A stretch of DNA of 64,000 nt from Acanthopleura granulata (taxonomy: Eukaryota > Mollusca > Polyplacophora > Chitonida > Chitonidae): contig JABBOT010000080.1 of NCBI GenBank assembly GCA_016165875.1, positions 37,739,281 through 37,803,280 on the forward strand. The letters run 5' to 3'. The notes under the pieces were generated by a model that was not told where the DNA came from, did not search any database, and saw only the letters and a program-made list of their open reading frames with translations. Below are positions 44,001 through 57,700 of this stretch, piece by piece. The number at the start of each line of letters is the position of its first letter. The stretch's first letter is position 1. The position numbers and the translations under genes are program-made.

Positions 44001-47000
44001 ACATTAAAACTAAGAGTTTCTGAAGTTTTGCCTGACAACCTGACAGCAACAACAACAACGAATATTAATACTGATGATTTGTATGGAGAGCGTTGGGGAC
44101 AGACAGATTCCATGGTGGAAAAAAGCAAGGATGTTTTCCACCTCTGAAAACCAGAACAACAGCACAGATAGCATTTCTGTCAGATGAAAACTTCAACCAG
44201 CATAGTGCACATTGGAAGATACACTCACTCACTGAGAATTTACATACCACTAGCAAGGTTTTGCTACCGGGTGCCCTTATACTCAGACAGAAGAAAACAA
44301 ATTTCAAGGAAGTAATGCCAGGAAACATCACTGATTTTAAGGCATTCAGTCAGCAGCGTGTTACGCCATTTGGTACTTTGGCCCACGCCAAAAACTCAGC
44401 TGCAAAGAAACTCTAATGTGCCCATTGTTAGAAATCCTCTGCTGTATTTTAATGAGCCAAGTCTGGCCAAACAGGGACTAAAACCACTTTCAGCATGAGA
44501 TCCTCCAAAGCCCTGTTGATGACATTTCAACTGAACTTGAAAAATACTATGCTCACTTGAAATCTTTCAGCAAATCCTAACACAATAATACGACTTTGTT
44601 GAAACAAGTGTGAAATACATGGATTATCTTGAGGAGAAACGCTTATTCTTCCAGGAACAGGAATGTGAAGACAATAAAGAACAAGAGACTGACTGAAGGA
44701 TTGAAGAGCTGCCGGCTTACTGTGTTGATTCACTAGATTCATCAGTGTATACACCAGCAGAAAAGGACAGGATAGTAAAAATGCAGAATCAGTTCAGTGA
44801 TGAATTTTATACCCCATTGCATATTACAAACATTCTGTCCAATGTACTGCATAAACACTACAAATTTCTGATAAAAACTACACTAGAATGGGTTCTCAGA
44901 TAGTTTCTGCTGCGTGCTGTTTACAGGATGTGTTCCGGGTTCAATTGGTTATGTGTATTACATTTGGGCAGAAGATAACTCAGCTCAACTGCCCGTCAGA
45001 AAACAGTTGATAAAGTACAGGCCAGTTTACCTGACTTTTTCTCCAGAGCACACAAAGTTAAATGCCAGAAGATGGTCAACCTGTTAATGCTGGACACAAT
45101 GCAGCCAGCAGAGTTCCATGCTGCGTACAAACTGGAGACAGCTCAGTCTTGAACAACCAAAATAGCCAGACTGTAGACCGCCGATATATGTGCATGGCTC
45201 TTGGTACAGAGGAAAATCCTATGTCAGTATAAAGTTAACTGCTACAGAGTCCTCCACGGCTATCAGAAATGGTAAAGAAGTATCGGATTGTCTTTTAATG
45301 CAATGTGGTGGCAAAGAAAATGACCCCCACTAGTAGTATTGTGTATGGATGGTGGGCTAGAACACAGGACAACTTTTCTATCTATCAAGATTGCTATGAT
45401 ACGTATTGCCAAATACCTTGTGTTGTAGCAGTTAGAACATCACCGGGTTACTCATACTTAAAGTCCAGAATAAAAGGTTAGTTGTATGCTAAAGTTAGAT
45501 CTGCATGGCTTGAGAATGATGCAGACAAAGAGTCAGAATCCTGAATTTGAGCAAAAATTGAGTAAGTGTTCAAATTTGACTGAAGTCTGAGGTCTATCTG
45601 ATAAATTTATTGATTACAGAGTAAATGTTGAAGCCACTGTCTGTGACTGTTTAGACCTTGTGAAAGGCAACTTTTCAAGACTTAAAGTGAAAGATGAACC
45701 TTTCAGTATCTTTACCTTAACACCTGGAACAGATATAGATTCATTCTTTAACAAGCTGCTCTTGGCTGCAAACCCCGTCAAACAGTTGCTGATCTGCCAC
45801 AGTGTCCGATTCTGAAACAAATACTCTCCCACTGCTGTAAAGAAAGAACTTACTTCTTTTGGTACAAGATGTGTGAGGATTCTGGTACTGCCTGTGAAAT
45901 TTGTAACAAATTGTTCAGACTGCCAGCAGACCAGGCACAAAACTTGCATCATATACCTGATCCAGTGCCTGGCAATGAGTCACATTACAAAGGCTTTGAT
46001 GAGGTATATTGCTGTGAAACAATAGAAGAGCATATGCCCTCCTTAAAAACGAAAGTCATAGTATCCCTTTTAACCCACTTCTCCAACTTGTAAACAATGT
46101 TAAGGTACTTACAAACTACTCCAAATGTGACAAACCTGGACTCTTATGCTCAAAGTCAAAGTTATCTCCACTGGAAAATAGACATTTGAAGAGGGCCCTT
46201 AATGAGAAGCTCTATATCTGTGGTGCCACACTGACAAGAGTTTAAAGAGATTGGGATCAACACCCACTGTGAGGACATCTTAGACAAGGTATATGTAAGG
46301 CAGAATTTGACATGTTTGTCACCCGTTGAAACTCAGTATTATAGCTGTGCACAGTGGTGTGAGGTATGCTGTCACTATGACACAACAAGAAAACTGACCC
46401 ATCTCTCAATTGCTTCCCAATTTGTAGCACCTGTGTGAGAAACAAAAAACCTAATGTATCAAAATGTAAGCATAAAGCAGAAAACCTCCCACAATCTAGT
46501 TAGTAGTTCTAGGCCTGCAGAAGAATTTATAGGGTAGTCAGAAGACCTAGTTATGTGAGAGGTGGGTAGCTTATGTAAATGTTCATAAACAATATAAAGC
46601 TGGTTTTATTTAGTTTTTGAGTTGAAACTGATCAACAGTTTCTGATGTCAGAAGTAATAGCTGGTGATTCTGTAATTTTATTTGTGTAATTGCAACAAAA
46701 CAAACATGAAAACGATGATTGTAGTTCTAGACCTTTGGGAAAATTAACGTAGTCAGAAAATCTAGTCATGTGACAGTCTCGTTATTTGAAGTGGGTAATT
46801 TGTGCACATGTTTATTAACAATATACGAAACTGATTTATTTAGTGTTTGAATTAAAACTAATCAGCAATTTGTAACGTCAGAAATAATAACTTGGTGATT
46901 CAGTAACTTTGTTTGTGTCCTTGGAACAAAACAAACATGGATGTTTTTGCATAAGGCAAGATGTTCAGTTTACTTTTTGCAATTGATATCAGTCAATTAC

Positions 47001-50000
47001 TTGTGATCTCAGAGGTTTAATATTTTGGTAAACAATTTATGTATAATGCAGATAATTTTCATATTACGTAAATGTACTGACTCAATTTGATGTTAAACCT
47101 TGATTATAATATTACAAAGATATGTTTATTTTAGGTTAATGTTGACGAATAAATAATTGTATATTTTTACTTTTTATTATGAATAAAGTCTCAGAAAAAT
47201 ATTGAGATTGTAAGAATGTCATGGTTTTATTTCATTTAACGTAGATGTAAGGAAGCGTTATGAATTGTACAGGAAGTAGTTCCCTTTCTCCATGCTGTTT
47301 ACAGGTACTCGAATGATCAGTAATTAATAATCACCTTGCACCTGATTGTACTTTTCAGCATTCCTAGTCATGAGAAGCAGAGAATTAATTACCAGTGGCC
47401 TAATTCTGGCTGCCCTTGTATAAGTAAAATATTATACAAAATATTAAAACCACGATCAAATAAATAAATATTTATGTGTGCTCTGTTTTTTTTTTTTTTT
47501 TCTTGAAATGTATGTTGTATCCCCAAAGTTCTGCCTGGTTCTGATTGATGCCAACTTTATGATGTGCACTGGTCTTCATAAATGTTTATTTGTGCTTTGT
47601 TCCAGGATTCATTAACACCAGATCAGAAGTCAACAGCTTTAAAGAAAAATCCTTCTCTGTTGGAGATGTTTGGTCAGGTGTATTTCTTTGGTGGTTTTCT
47701 GGTGGGACCTCAGGTAACATAATCTAAAGCACAGTTACTAAAAACATCTTTGCTTGAACTGACTCCAGAACTGCTCCAGAGGTTGTGATATATATGTGTT
47801 GCCATTTCAGTTTAGAAAGTAGTTAAATACATATGTACATTACTTGGGTGTTTAGTGCTTTGCATTTTCTTGAAGAATTTGTCCATTAAGTTTCATTTGT
47901 CTCAGGCAGAAGTCGCTTGAATGCCGTCATGAGATTGTTCTGTTGCTCAAAACACTATTGTTTTTCTCTGTAAAACATGTTTGGGGCAGCAGGTAAACTC
48001 TGATTCTGAAGTAGTGTGTTTTCTGTTATGTATTCAGTTTTCCATGAAGAGATACCAGAATTTTGTCAGTGGTGTATTTGCTGATAAAGTTACAAAAGGC
48101 CCCCCTGTTAGCAGGTAGGTTTAACATCTGTTCAAGATGACATACTCGGGGCTCCAGATAACTTTTCTTGCTGAGGAATATTTATTCTCCCATTTCAAAT
48201 AAACATGAGTAAAATGTGAAGTGGATGAGTAAAGTAAGTTAGATAATTTGCCTTTTAATTTTAATTAAGTGCTTTCGACAGTTGATGTGTTCAATGTACA
48301 TGTATTTCCTCCAACAAACACACCACATAAATCAGAACAATGATTTTACAGGTAACAATAAATTAATATTCATGTATTATGTTTATAATTGTTACCTCAC
48401 ATTCCACCATCACTGTTGTGAAAACTCCACAATTAACAAACCAAATGTTTTGTCGCAGAGATTGGATCAATTTTCAATATTTCTGTCAAAATTATATGTT
48501 CTGGCAAAGACACAATCACATCAGTGGTGAAGGCTTCATGGAACTCTTCTGTGTACGAAGGGTTAAATGCCCTTGCGTTCGGTAAAACACACTTTTTCAA
48601 GCCTACCTCTGCTGCCGCCAATTCAGTGGTGCAGGTTACAAAAGTATTTTTCTCATCAGAAACTATTGCAGAGATGTGGCAGAGATCAGAGGCCTTCATA
48701 AGGCTGGGAAACAAAGATGGTGGACTCAGCAGCATACAACTCCACCATCAACTTGAAAATGGGGCTTCCGTGGCTCAGTCGGTTAACGCGCTAGCGTAGT
48801 GCAATGACTGAAGCCTCCCACCAATGCGGTCACTGTGAGTTCAAGCCCAGCTCCTGCTGGTTTCCTCTCCGGCCGTATGTGGGAAGGTCTGCCAGCAACC
48901 TGCGGATGGTCGTGGGTTTCCCCTGAGCTCTGCCCGGTTTCCTCCCATAGTAATGCTGGCCGCCATCATATAAGTGAAATATTTTTGAGTACGGCATAAC
49001 ACAACAATCAAATGAATAAATAAATCGACTTGAAAATGTGCTTCGTTGTTGTTGTAGTCCCACATGTGAAACTGTCCCCATTATTTAAAAGGGCTTCTGA
49101 TATGCATAAAAATAAAGTCATTTGCATTTCTGTGTGTCTTGATGCATAGTTGTAAGCGAGAGTTTCTAGTGGATGTGTACTTCAGGAAAAATTATTCAGA
49201 ATTTACACAAATACATGCTATCTGGAGCCCGGCTTACTGAATTTACACGCTAATGTGAGGAAGGCTAAAGCAACCTAGGTCAAGTAATGATTAGGGCAGA
49301 CTGATGATGCTTGGGAGATTGAAGTACTGCACTGCTCTTCACTCCTCAACCAAAGCTATTTAATGTTAAATCCGGCACTTGTTGGTGTGGCTGCAGCTGC
49401 ATATATATGAAAAATACACGAGTTTTGCACAATTTATAACATCATTTCATGGGTGGGGGTGAGGTGCCACTTTTGGTAGCCTTCATTTGCACAGCACGCG
49501 AAATTTGAAATGAAATAATTACTACCACACACAATTGTGGCTGTACCTGTAATGATCTCCAAACATGTGCCGATGCATAGACAGTCCACTAGTTTGCTTC
49601 ATGGTGCCTCATATTGTGCAGACGTTGTTCCTTGTTTCACATTTTCCAAAAATTTCACGTTTCCTCTGTATCTGGTGGGACGAAGATGTGAACCAGTCAT
49701 AGCCCCATCGTTCAAAATTGCCTTTGTGAGGTCAGGAGATTTTCTCCAGAGTATCACTTTGCAAAGTCCCATGGACCTGATTGCAGATGTACAGTGTATA
49801 AGGGAAATAATAGAGTACAGCACAAAGCATTATGCGATTTGTTTTTTTATCTGTTTCGTTCTCAGTCAGATGTCTGTTTTTGTGTACATTGCACCAGTGT
49901 TGAAGATGACTTAACCTTTTATTGATTTGCCTTTCAGTGTTGGGGCTGGCCTGAGTCGTCTAGGCTTGGGCCTTCTGGTTGTGTTCCTCTACCAGATTGG

Positions 50001-53000
50001 TGCTATATTCATTCGTCAGTCTTATCTCCTGTCTGATGACTTTCAGGTAAGTCAGTGATAAATTTTCAGGGTCATTGTTCTAGGGGGCCCATAATATTAT
50101 GTGCCATTCCCCCATTTTCTTCTCTTGAAGTTACACAGCTGGGTGGCTAACACAGATATCTTTATGTATTAAAGGACAGGCCATTGCACTGTAGATTTTG
50201 CTTCTTGTTTGAGTGACATTAATAAGAAATTCAGTACATTAGCGCATGTGTAGCCATAGCTCTATGTGCTTTGGTAATTTCAGGTAAATTCTCTGCCCTG
50301 TTAACAGTACACATTTGATCACCAGGCTGACAGCACTACCACCACCCACACACACAACCCCTCCCACCACTCCTGACCCCTCCCCTCCTGAGTTTTTTGT
50401 GCATCAGAGCAGCAAAATAAGCCTATTAAGGCAAAGTTGCTAGGCAGTATGATGGACTGGATGGTACAGCAGAGAACGATTGCTGTCAGTAACCTTGTAT
50501 CTTTGAAACAAATACAGAGAACAGAAGTCAGATAATAATGCTGAAGAAAATGTTTCATTTTTTTCAGAAAACAGATCGATAGCAGTGATTTTCCTAGGGC
50601 TAAAAAGAAACGAAGTAATTTAAGTCCTTGTAGACTGCAATTGGAAGTGGCATATTTTGTAATGCTGTGAGGTGACGCTGACCATAGCAAGACCTTAAGC
50701 AATTGTTACATCAGACATCGATTGTTGCACAATTTCTACAATGTTACAATGTATCAGTTTCTGTTGTAATGTCACACTGTCTAATGTGACATCATTATGT
50801 TGAGCCAGGAAGGTAACATTTCTTGTCAATAAAATGAAGTCAGGGTCCCGCTGGCGTGCATCAAACAGCTTCCTATTTTTGAGTACAGCGTAGACACCTA
50901 TCAAATAACAAATTAAAGATGACAGACTTCACTGATATGGATAATAGAAGCAATTTTGGTTTAACATGTATCCACGGACTTCACTTGAGAAGCACATGTA
51001 CAGTTATCAAGAGCAATGATTGCATGTGGTATTAAAAATAACAAAACAGAATTCCAGAAGCTACACCAGGATTTTTTTTCAGTTTGGCCAACGAATAGAC
51101 TTATTCTCTAGTTTGTGCTGTCAGGGCCTTGTTGTCCAGTTTTCACAGAAACCCTGCTTGATTTCCTTACATTTCAGACTTTATGGTCACCTGTTCTCTT
51201 TCCTTCAGCAGAGTTGTCAGTGATTCTTAACCTGTTTTACCGCATTCTAAACGTCGTGACACATTTTTCGAAAGGGAATCATACTTTATGCCATCTGCTT
51301 TTAGTGTCTTAGTCTGTTTTACGTTGGGTATATATGGGGGTCTCAGTTAATAGATTTCAACTTTACCGGTAGTGTAACTCTTCTTGTAGCTCAAATAAAT
51401 ATAAATTTTGTGCACCAAAATGATAAGGCTGTTTCCATTGTTTTTGGATTCGAGTTATGTTTTCAATTGTAGCAAGCCAAAAAGTTTGATAATAAAAATA
51501 GCATTCCTCATTCCTCTTTCTTTTTTTCCAGAAATTAGGGTTCTTCAGCCAGTGCCTTTTTATTCTCTTTTGGGGGAAGTTAAACATACATAAATATGTC
51601 AGTGCCTGGTTGATCTCTGTAAGTACATTTTACACCGACTTGAAGTATTTTATATCTGAACTATAATTTATCAGCATGGAGTTTAAGACCAATCATATAA
51701 GTAGATAGATAATTTATCTGCAAGATATTTTTGTCTTTCCTTTTACTTTATTACCAAGAGAATTAAAAATCTTGCTCACAAGATTCCATCATATCCTTAC
51801 TGTTTCTTGTTTTGGATGGGAGCAGCATTTACCCAGAGGTGTTTACTGTAGTTTTTGAGCCTGTCATATCACCAGGGTCTTTTCACAAAGGTGTGTAATA
51901 ATGTGTAATAACCATAAACAACTTGACGGTCATAATCTGCATGTTGGTGTTCTTCAGCTGAGGTGGGATTTTCTGCAAGTCCCATTTTGTCTCCACTTGC
52001 CCTCCAAAATTAAAGATGCCATGAATTTTTGTGGATTTAAGAAATTTAGCAGGGTTGCATATTCAAAATGTAATCTGATGAAAGCAGTGCAGTTGTATGC
52101 TGTTGAATCCACCATCCGACTTCCTTCGCTGATTTTTTTTTTGCTTGTCCAGGAGGGTAGTGCCATTGTTACAGGCCTGACATACAATGGCCAAGATAAG
52201 AATGGCAATGAATTATGGGATGGATGTACAAATGTTCGTTTATGGACATTCGAGACAGGCAGTTCCTTCGGTGATATCATTGAGTCTTTCAACAGGAATA
52301 CAAATTTGTGGATGGCAAAGTAAGTCAGGATGGTCTTCATGAAGGTAAACCAGCATATAACACCAATCAGATGGATAAGTAACTCGGATCTATACTGTCA
52401 GAACGTAACACTGCTTAATTAATACAAACTTTTGTCGCAGTAACAAAGGTGGGTGTTACATATAGAAGATAGTCCTACTAATTTGGCTCTTCCAAAGTTA
52501 CTGTTAAGCAGAATTGATTGAGACAAATCTTAAGTGATAGCACTATGAAATCAAAGAAACAGAAAGAATATATACAGTTCCCAGAGCAAACTTAAATGGC
52601 TATAAACAGATAATTATATTAACTGTGCAGCTCCCGAGTTTGATTTTTTTCACTGGTCAGGAGGTAGTCAAGTAACGTGGAAACTCCAATTTCCTACACA
52701 CATAAACTGGACAAATGTCATAAACATGCAATATTCTTGCTTCGGAGTTAATCACTAATCATAAATGAAATAAAATATTTCCACAATCAGATGCTCAGTA
52801 GTTTTATCTATTTGTGTCATATCCTTTGTACTTTTTTCATACCTGCTGACATATAAAATCACTTTACTCTGCATTTCAGATATGTTTTCAAGCGGTTAAA
52901 GTTTCTTGGCAGTAAGGAATTGTCCCAGGCCATTACACTCTTTTATCTGGCCTTGTGGCATGGGCTTCATTCCGGCTATTACATGAACTTTTTCCTGGAA

Positions 53001-54701
53001 TTTGTCATGGTTAATGCAGAAAAACAGGTAGGTAATGTATGGATGGTTAACAAATGTTAATATATCTGAAAGGTGGCACAATGATTTTGAATACATGTAT
53101 TATTGAACCAAACTTGAACGTCACACATCTGGAGTAACGTTTCTGGACATTAAAGCTGTGTAAGCACTTGTGATGGTATTTGGCTGAATCTGAAATGATA
53201 TTGATGACGGATTTTGTTTTGAAAATTTTTTACTTCCTCATTTCAGCTACAAGCATTGATTCGTAGACGGACATACCTAAGCAGTATTGTTTCAAACCCA
53301 ACAATACAACTTTTGCTATGGGTGGTGAAGAGTGTGATAGTCCATTTCTCCGTCAGCTATGCATTAATTTCCTTTTGTTTGCTGCGATATGACCGATGGT
53401 GGCATGTAAGTGGAAACCTATTTTAAGGTATTATTCAGGACATAAAAATTTCACATAGAGTTTCAGTTTTTAGCTCTTTTCTATATGGATCCAGTTATTC
53501 GACTTGTTTTCCAAAATTTAGAACATGTCAGTATGGTGATTTGTAAGACTCCTCTTTTATATTCATACGCACACATACATGTGTGCTCAATCCTAGTCAC
53601 CATCACTTATTCCTCCTAAGGACTGCCTTGTCTGATGTTTGATCAATGTTGAAATAGTGCTTTCCAAACATGCTATGAGATGCCCATTGTGGAAGACTTA
53701 AAACCACAGTGGCCACTCCCAGTTGTGGTATCTTTAGGACCTATGCCTGCTTTCCTTTTCAGGTCTACTCATCAGTGTACTTTGTCGGCCATGTAGTGTA
53801 TTTCCTTTGGCCGTTTGTATATTTCCTGCTTCGAAGGTTGTTACCCAAGTCTTCCCACAAACAACAGGAGGACCCTGCTGTTCAAACGTAAGTCTTGTTC
53901 ATGTGTATATCTCTAAATCCAGTGGTAAAAGTATGTACCTAAAGCAAGAGTCAGATTATATGTAACACAGTGTACACCAGAAATGATGTGGGCCTCCATG
54001 GCTCAGTTGGTTAGCGGGAGAAGCCTCCTAATAATGCGGTCACTGTGAGTTCAAGTCCAGGTCATGCTGGCCTCTTTTCCAGCATGTGGGAAGGTCTGCC
54101 AGCAATCTGTGGATGGTTGTGGATTTCCACCTGTTCTGGCCAGTTTCCTCCTACCATAATGGTGGTTGCTGTCATATAAGTGAAATATTCTGGAGTATGG
54201 CATAAAACACCAATCAAGTAAATAAATGCAAAAATCATGATGTTGTGCTATGCCTGATCAGAGACCTGTCTTGAGCATTGATTGGACAGTGAGTGATCTC
54301 AGTGCTTAGTGGTGGAGTACTTTTCTGTGAAGAGATGCTTCCATCAATAATGTTGCAGCTAGAAGAATGTCTCAATATTTTGAGTTGTGAGATTAGGGAG
54401 AAACATGTCTCTGCTTGATGGAGCTGTTTTTGAATAGTTAGAGTTTCATTAGATTGTTTTGAGTGGTATGCCACACCTGACGTACTTTGACATACTGGGG
54501 GTTTAATTTACAGAAAGTGTAACATGAACTGTGTAGTTTATGCAGTATCTAAAGGTATGTAGAACTGATATTACTTTACTGAAAGGTTTACATTACCTGC
54601 CAAGGTCAGGTAGTATCCACAGATGTGGAGTTGAAGTATTGCAGTGGATTATTCCTTTCATGCTTTTTCTTACCTTTGTTTTCAGGAAGAAAGAAAGTTG
54701 A
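38031..54701 (+). CDS. LPCAT3: lysophospholipid acyltransferase 5 (LPCAT3/MBOAT5), 13 coding exons
   Basis: Exons: 38031-38124, 41947-42054, 42571-42677, 43094-43228, 47606-47713, 48038-48114, 49938-50046, 51532-51618, 52153-52319, 52880-53027, 53247-53405, 53763-53887, 54686-54701. All have GT-AG ends and compatible phases, and join to 1440 bases (479 residues; human is about 487). Diagnostic stretches are YDIKWTTPHCVLTLRLI, FLVGPQFSM, WDGCTNVRLWTFET and LALWHGLHSGYY. The MBOAT active-site candidates are N326 (in NTNLW) and H358/H361 (in WHGLH). The enzyme uses polyunsaturated acyl-CoA to re-acylate lysophosphatidylcholine and related lysolipids in the ER membrane (Lands cycle). The C-terminus KKES is a dilysine ER-retrieval signal, as in the human protein. 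The start follows from MASAADG and the match of EDSLRLIASLFLGYP to the family. Confidence 0.96.
38125..41946 (+). other. LPCAT3 intron 1
   Basis: 3.8 kb with no recognised gene. The minus frame at 39253-39483 and the plus frame at 39531-39743 are open but resemble nothing I know. A short SINE family A tail (TTCTTGAGTACAGTGTGGAA, then CCAATCAAATAAA) lies at about 40620-40655. Confidence 0.6.
43344..43501 (+). mobile_element. SINE family A, 5'-truncated, in LPCAT3 intron 4
   Basis: It begins in the core (GTACATGGGAAGATCTCTCT) and runs to GAAATATTCTTGAGTACGCC and a CAAATAAATAAATAAATGAA tail. The head is missing. It lies just upstream of the decayed coding relic. Confidence 0.85.
43504..46490 (+). 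pseudogene. decayed coding relic in LPCAT3 intron 4, probably mobile-element derived
   Basis: About 3 kb of sequence has protein-like texture broken over all three frames. 43504-43735 reads KLSCYRHVHIFGVCGELQVK then a Cys-rich stretch; 43682-44020, 44093-44413 and 45869-46090 are further open pieces, the last with CEDSGTACEICNKLF and CCETIEEH. Near 46140-46240 one frame reads ENRHLKRALNEKLYICGATL. This looks like the large uncharacterised Cys-rich repeat proteins abundant in mollusc genomes. Frameshifts and stops are frequent, and the host intron otherwise has no coding role. No terminal repeats or target duplication were identified. Confidence 0.45.
46504..46939. repeat. diverged tandem duplication, about 218-bp period
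   Basis: Blocks TAGTTCTAGGCCT / TAGTTCTAGACCT, GTAGTCAGAA, AACAATATA, GATCAACAGTTTCTGA / AATCAGCAATTTGTAA and AACAAAACAAACATG recur in order from 46504 and from 46722. It is an old duplication inside LPCAT3 intron 4. Confidence 0.8.
48115..49937 (+). other. LPCAT3 intron 6
   Basis: It contains one intact SINE family A copy (48762-49027). The open frame 49537-49914 (125 codons) has no domain I can recognise and no exon role in LPCAT3, whose exons 6 and 7 join in phase without it. Confidence 0.65.
48762..49027 (+). mobile_element. intact SINE family A with target-site duplication
   Basis: The tRNA-like head reads GGCTTCCGTGGCTCAGTCGG then TTAACGCG (A box). A B-box-like GTGAGTTCAAGCCCAGC follows. 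The core is CCTGCGGATGGTCGTGGGTT, and the 3' end reads TATAAGTGAAATATTTTTGA with an AATGAATAAATAAAT tail. ACTTGAAAATG occurs immediately before (48751-48761) and after (49028-49038), a perfect 11-base target-site duplication. It is the reference copy for this family in the window. Confidence 0.92.
53991..54229 (+). mobile_element. SINE family A, near full-length, in LPCAT3 intron 12
   Basis: Head GGCCTCCATGGCTCAGTTGG, B-box-like GTGAGTTCAAGTCCAGG, a diverged core, GAAATATTCTGGAGTATGGC and a CAATCAAGTAAATAAATG tail. It differs from the 48.8 kb copy by a deletion after the A box. Confidence 0.88.
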
Positions 54702-57700
54702 GATGATGCAAAGAAGATCATAGAAAAACTGAATTTATTGTGTAACATATCAAAATATTTTTCTGACAATTTATTATACAGTTAAGGCTATGACATCAAA
54801 CTTCTGTTTGCCAAGGGTTGTACCTTGGAGGTAATGGGAGTATTGGGGAATGTGAATGTAATCTGTACATATGTATGTACATGTTTGTATAAATTGAACA
54901 TTTATAAATATGTTTTTGAGGAGACCATATTAGGGGTTTCACTTGACATCTAAATAGATTTTCCAGAATTCACTCGTCTATTGTACTAGTACATCCTTAG
55001 CCTGTCCTCTGTGGCCAGTGGAAATTATAAGAAGTTTCAAGTTTGATGTAATAGTTTCAGGTTTCATGAAAAGTGTACGATATAACCAAAGACAAGCAAC
55101 TACCTTTGACCGAACAGAACTCCTTTTTCTCAGAGATCCTGCAGTTAGTTGTCAGAATGAGGAATTTTAGTGAGCTATTGATGTGGAATGCTAAGCAAAT
55201 TACTGATGATGTATATAGAGATGTGTATAGCCTTAGCCAGCATTTGTTCACCTCAGTAGTTTTAAAGGGTCTTGCTCAGTTTGAAATTGGGGAAATTTTT
55301 GTAGCCATGATATAGCCAAACATTTGATATAAGCTGTCAGCAGGAAAATCGGCTCCCGGATACAGGGCTCTGTAGTGAAGTCATTGTGATTAAAGATACT
55401 GATGAGGAATTGTGCCTGGTGAAGCTATTGATCGAATCAGTGGGTGGACACATTGTTTGAAAACAAGTACCTGTGGATTTTCTTAATTGTTCACCAGCTT
55501 GTCAGTAATATCACCAAGAAAATGTGTGAACATATTGAATAGGTATGATCATCCTCAAAGGTTGTCAAGTGTGATCACATGTAGATACATTGCTGTAAGA
55601 ATTTCCATAAGATTTTCTACATCTAATGCGTTTGTGTTTTAGTGTGTTTATTTTTATTGTAAATTAATGTTCCTTGGCCAATATGAGTTGGGCAGTGCAC
55701 GTTTTAGTTACTGAACTAAAGGAAATGTGTTAAGATTAAACACACCAAGATGGGATGAAGTAAATGAAATCCACCAAGCTTTTCAAAGAGCATTTACAAT
55801 ATACATTTGCTTTAATAGGTACTGGATAGAAACGACCAACCTTAAGCATCAACCATGTTCCTTGCATTTCTTTTCTTTGTCTTTACAATTGAATTCATTT
55901 TAAATAATATAATGATATTAAATAATCATATCATTTGCAGATTATTGTTTTGTTGAACCAAGTAAATGGCAGAATAGACTCACTGTATTGATCTCAGTTT
56001 TTCTTTGTAATGCACACATTAAGATTTTTGACAGTTAATTTCATTCACACCAGTGTCCATATGAAATTTCCAGGTAGTGTTTAAAAACAAGGATAAAGAA
56101 GAGAAAAATCTCCCCTTTCGTGAGAGTCACCTAAGCATAAAACTAGAAAAATACGATTTCTGATTTATTACTTTCACATACAGGTCATGGTATAAACTGT
56201 TATTTGTTGAAACTTCACTTACAAGTTTGTACAAAAATTTTCTTGGTATGAGTCACTGGTATGTGTACTTTAACTCCGGTCGTGAAGTTCTTGTTCAACA
56301 TAACATGTTCATAAACATGTTTACTTTAGATTTGTCCACATTGTACAGTGCAATTGTTTATCCTCAGGGAATCAAAAAAAAAAGTGGAAGTTTTCTGCTT
56401 CAGTGCATTGTCATTGGTACATGTACAAAAAAGAAAAAAAAAAACAAAACCGAAAAAAAAGCTGAATCATTATGAATGCAACGTGAAGTTCGGCATCCAC
56501 AGATCTGAAGACGCGACGTGACACAACTGGCCTGATGGAATTTGTCTCAGATTCCCATTGACTGACATACACGCAACACCTGGGATACCACTCCAGTTGA
56601 GCACTTACAACCTGACGCAACGATCGAATTCGGTTCGGTCTTGAGCTCTCGTGTTCAAACCTAACTAAACTCAACTCAAGTGTAGCGTCGGATCCTAAAC
56701 GCCAGTGTATGTGAAATAACGACGCCACTCCAGTTTTGAGTCACGTTTTCAGCTCTTGCGTGTGGCAAACTGTAGAGTCATTTGGCAATCGCAGTTTCAT
56801 ACTGTATTACTTTGCATGTAAACTATGATACCACAGCGTGTATTTCAGAATTCAGAGAAAAGAGAGGTAATGTCGAAGTCTAATTGGGCTAGACGTTGGC
56901 AGTATTATGCTTTTGTCTGTGGAAATTTTAATTGTCTTTTTTCTACATGTACAGTGATAAATGCATTTAACATCTAATCTTATGAAATTGTTGCCAGTAT
57001 TGGTCATATTTTTTGATATATCCAAGTGACACTAATGCTGCATGACCTTTTTCACCTTTGTAAATATACTCCTCTCTTGAACATTATTGTAGCTAATGTA
57101 TTTCATTATTAATAAATGTTAACCTAAATATGTACATTATTTGCAAAATGAAACTTCAGATGAGAAAAAGGAATACTTTAATGTATGTGCTGAGGAGTGA
57201 AGAAAACAGAAAAAGAAATCTTGCTGTTTTGAAATGTTTTTCAAACTACCATGGTGTGTTTCATTTTTGTGCTTTTAAAGAGTTTAACGTTTGAGTTTCC
57301 TTTATGGAAATACTGTTGCTTTATGTTAGAGATATGCCTGTAAAACACGATGTCTTCCAGTACTGATCTGATTGACGCTTGCCTTCCCTGTATGACTTGC
57401 TCAACCATATGCTATACTTTGCCCTGATCTCATTACGTACACAAGGGTAAATATATTATAAATCTTCAGTATCTGCATGTACTTATAAGTGCAATGGTTG
57501 TGCGGCCGAGCTTATTGCATACTGGACCCATGTGATGTGGATAATGGAATGTGTCAGTAGTGTGGTAACTTGGACATCTTATCCCATGCAGAAAGACAAG
57601 TTGGGAGATAATAGGAGTTGTTAAAGCTTGAACTAGTCTTTAACCATTCTCAGCAGTGAGAGGTCTTCCGAAAAGAGACAGTGAAAGCAAAAATGAAGTC

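Noticed and set aside
48762..48840. possible tRNA gene from A- and B-box-like sequence
   Set aside because: The same head and tail recur at several places with an A-rich 3' end and target-site duplication, so it is a SINE and no cloverleaf is evident.
49537..49914. 125-codon frame in LPCAT3 intron 6
   Set aside because: Exons 6 and 7 join in phase without it and nothing in it resembles a known domain.
51901..52323. 140-codon frame spanning LPCAT3 exon 9
   Set aside because: Its second half is the real exon (52153-52319); the first half is intron read through the acceptor site.
56411..56728. 105-codon minus-strand frame downstream of LPCAT3
   Set aside because: Partly formed by a poly-T stretch and otherwise without recognisable features.
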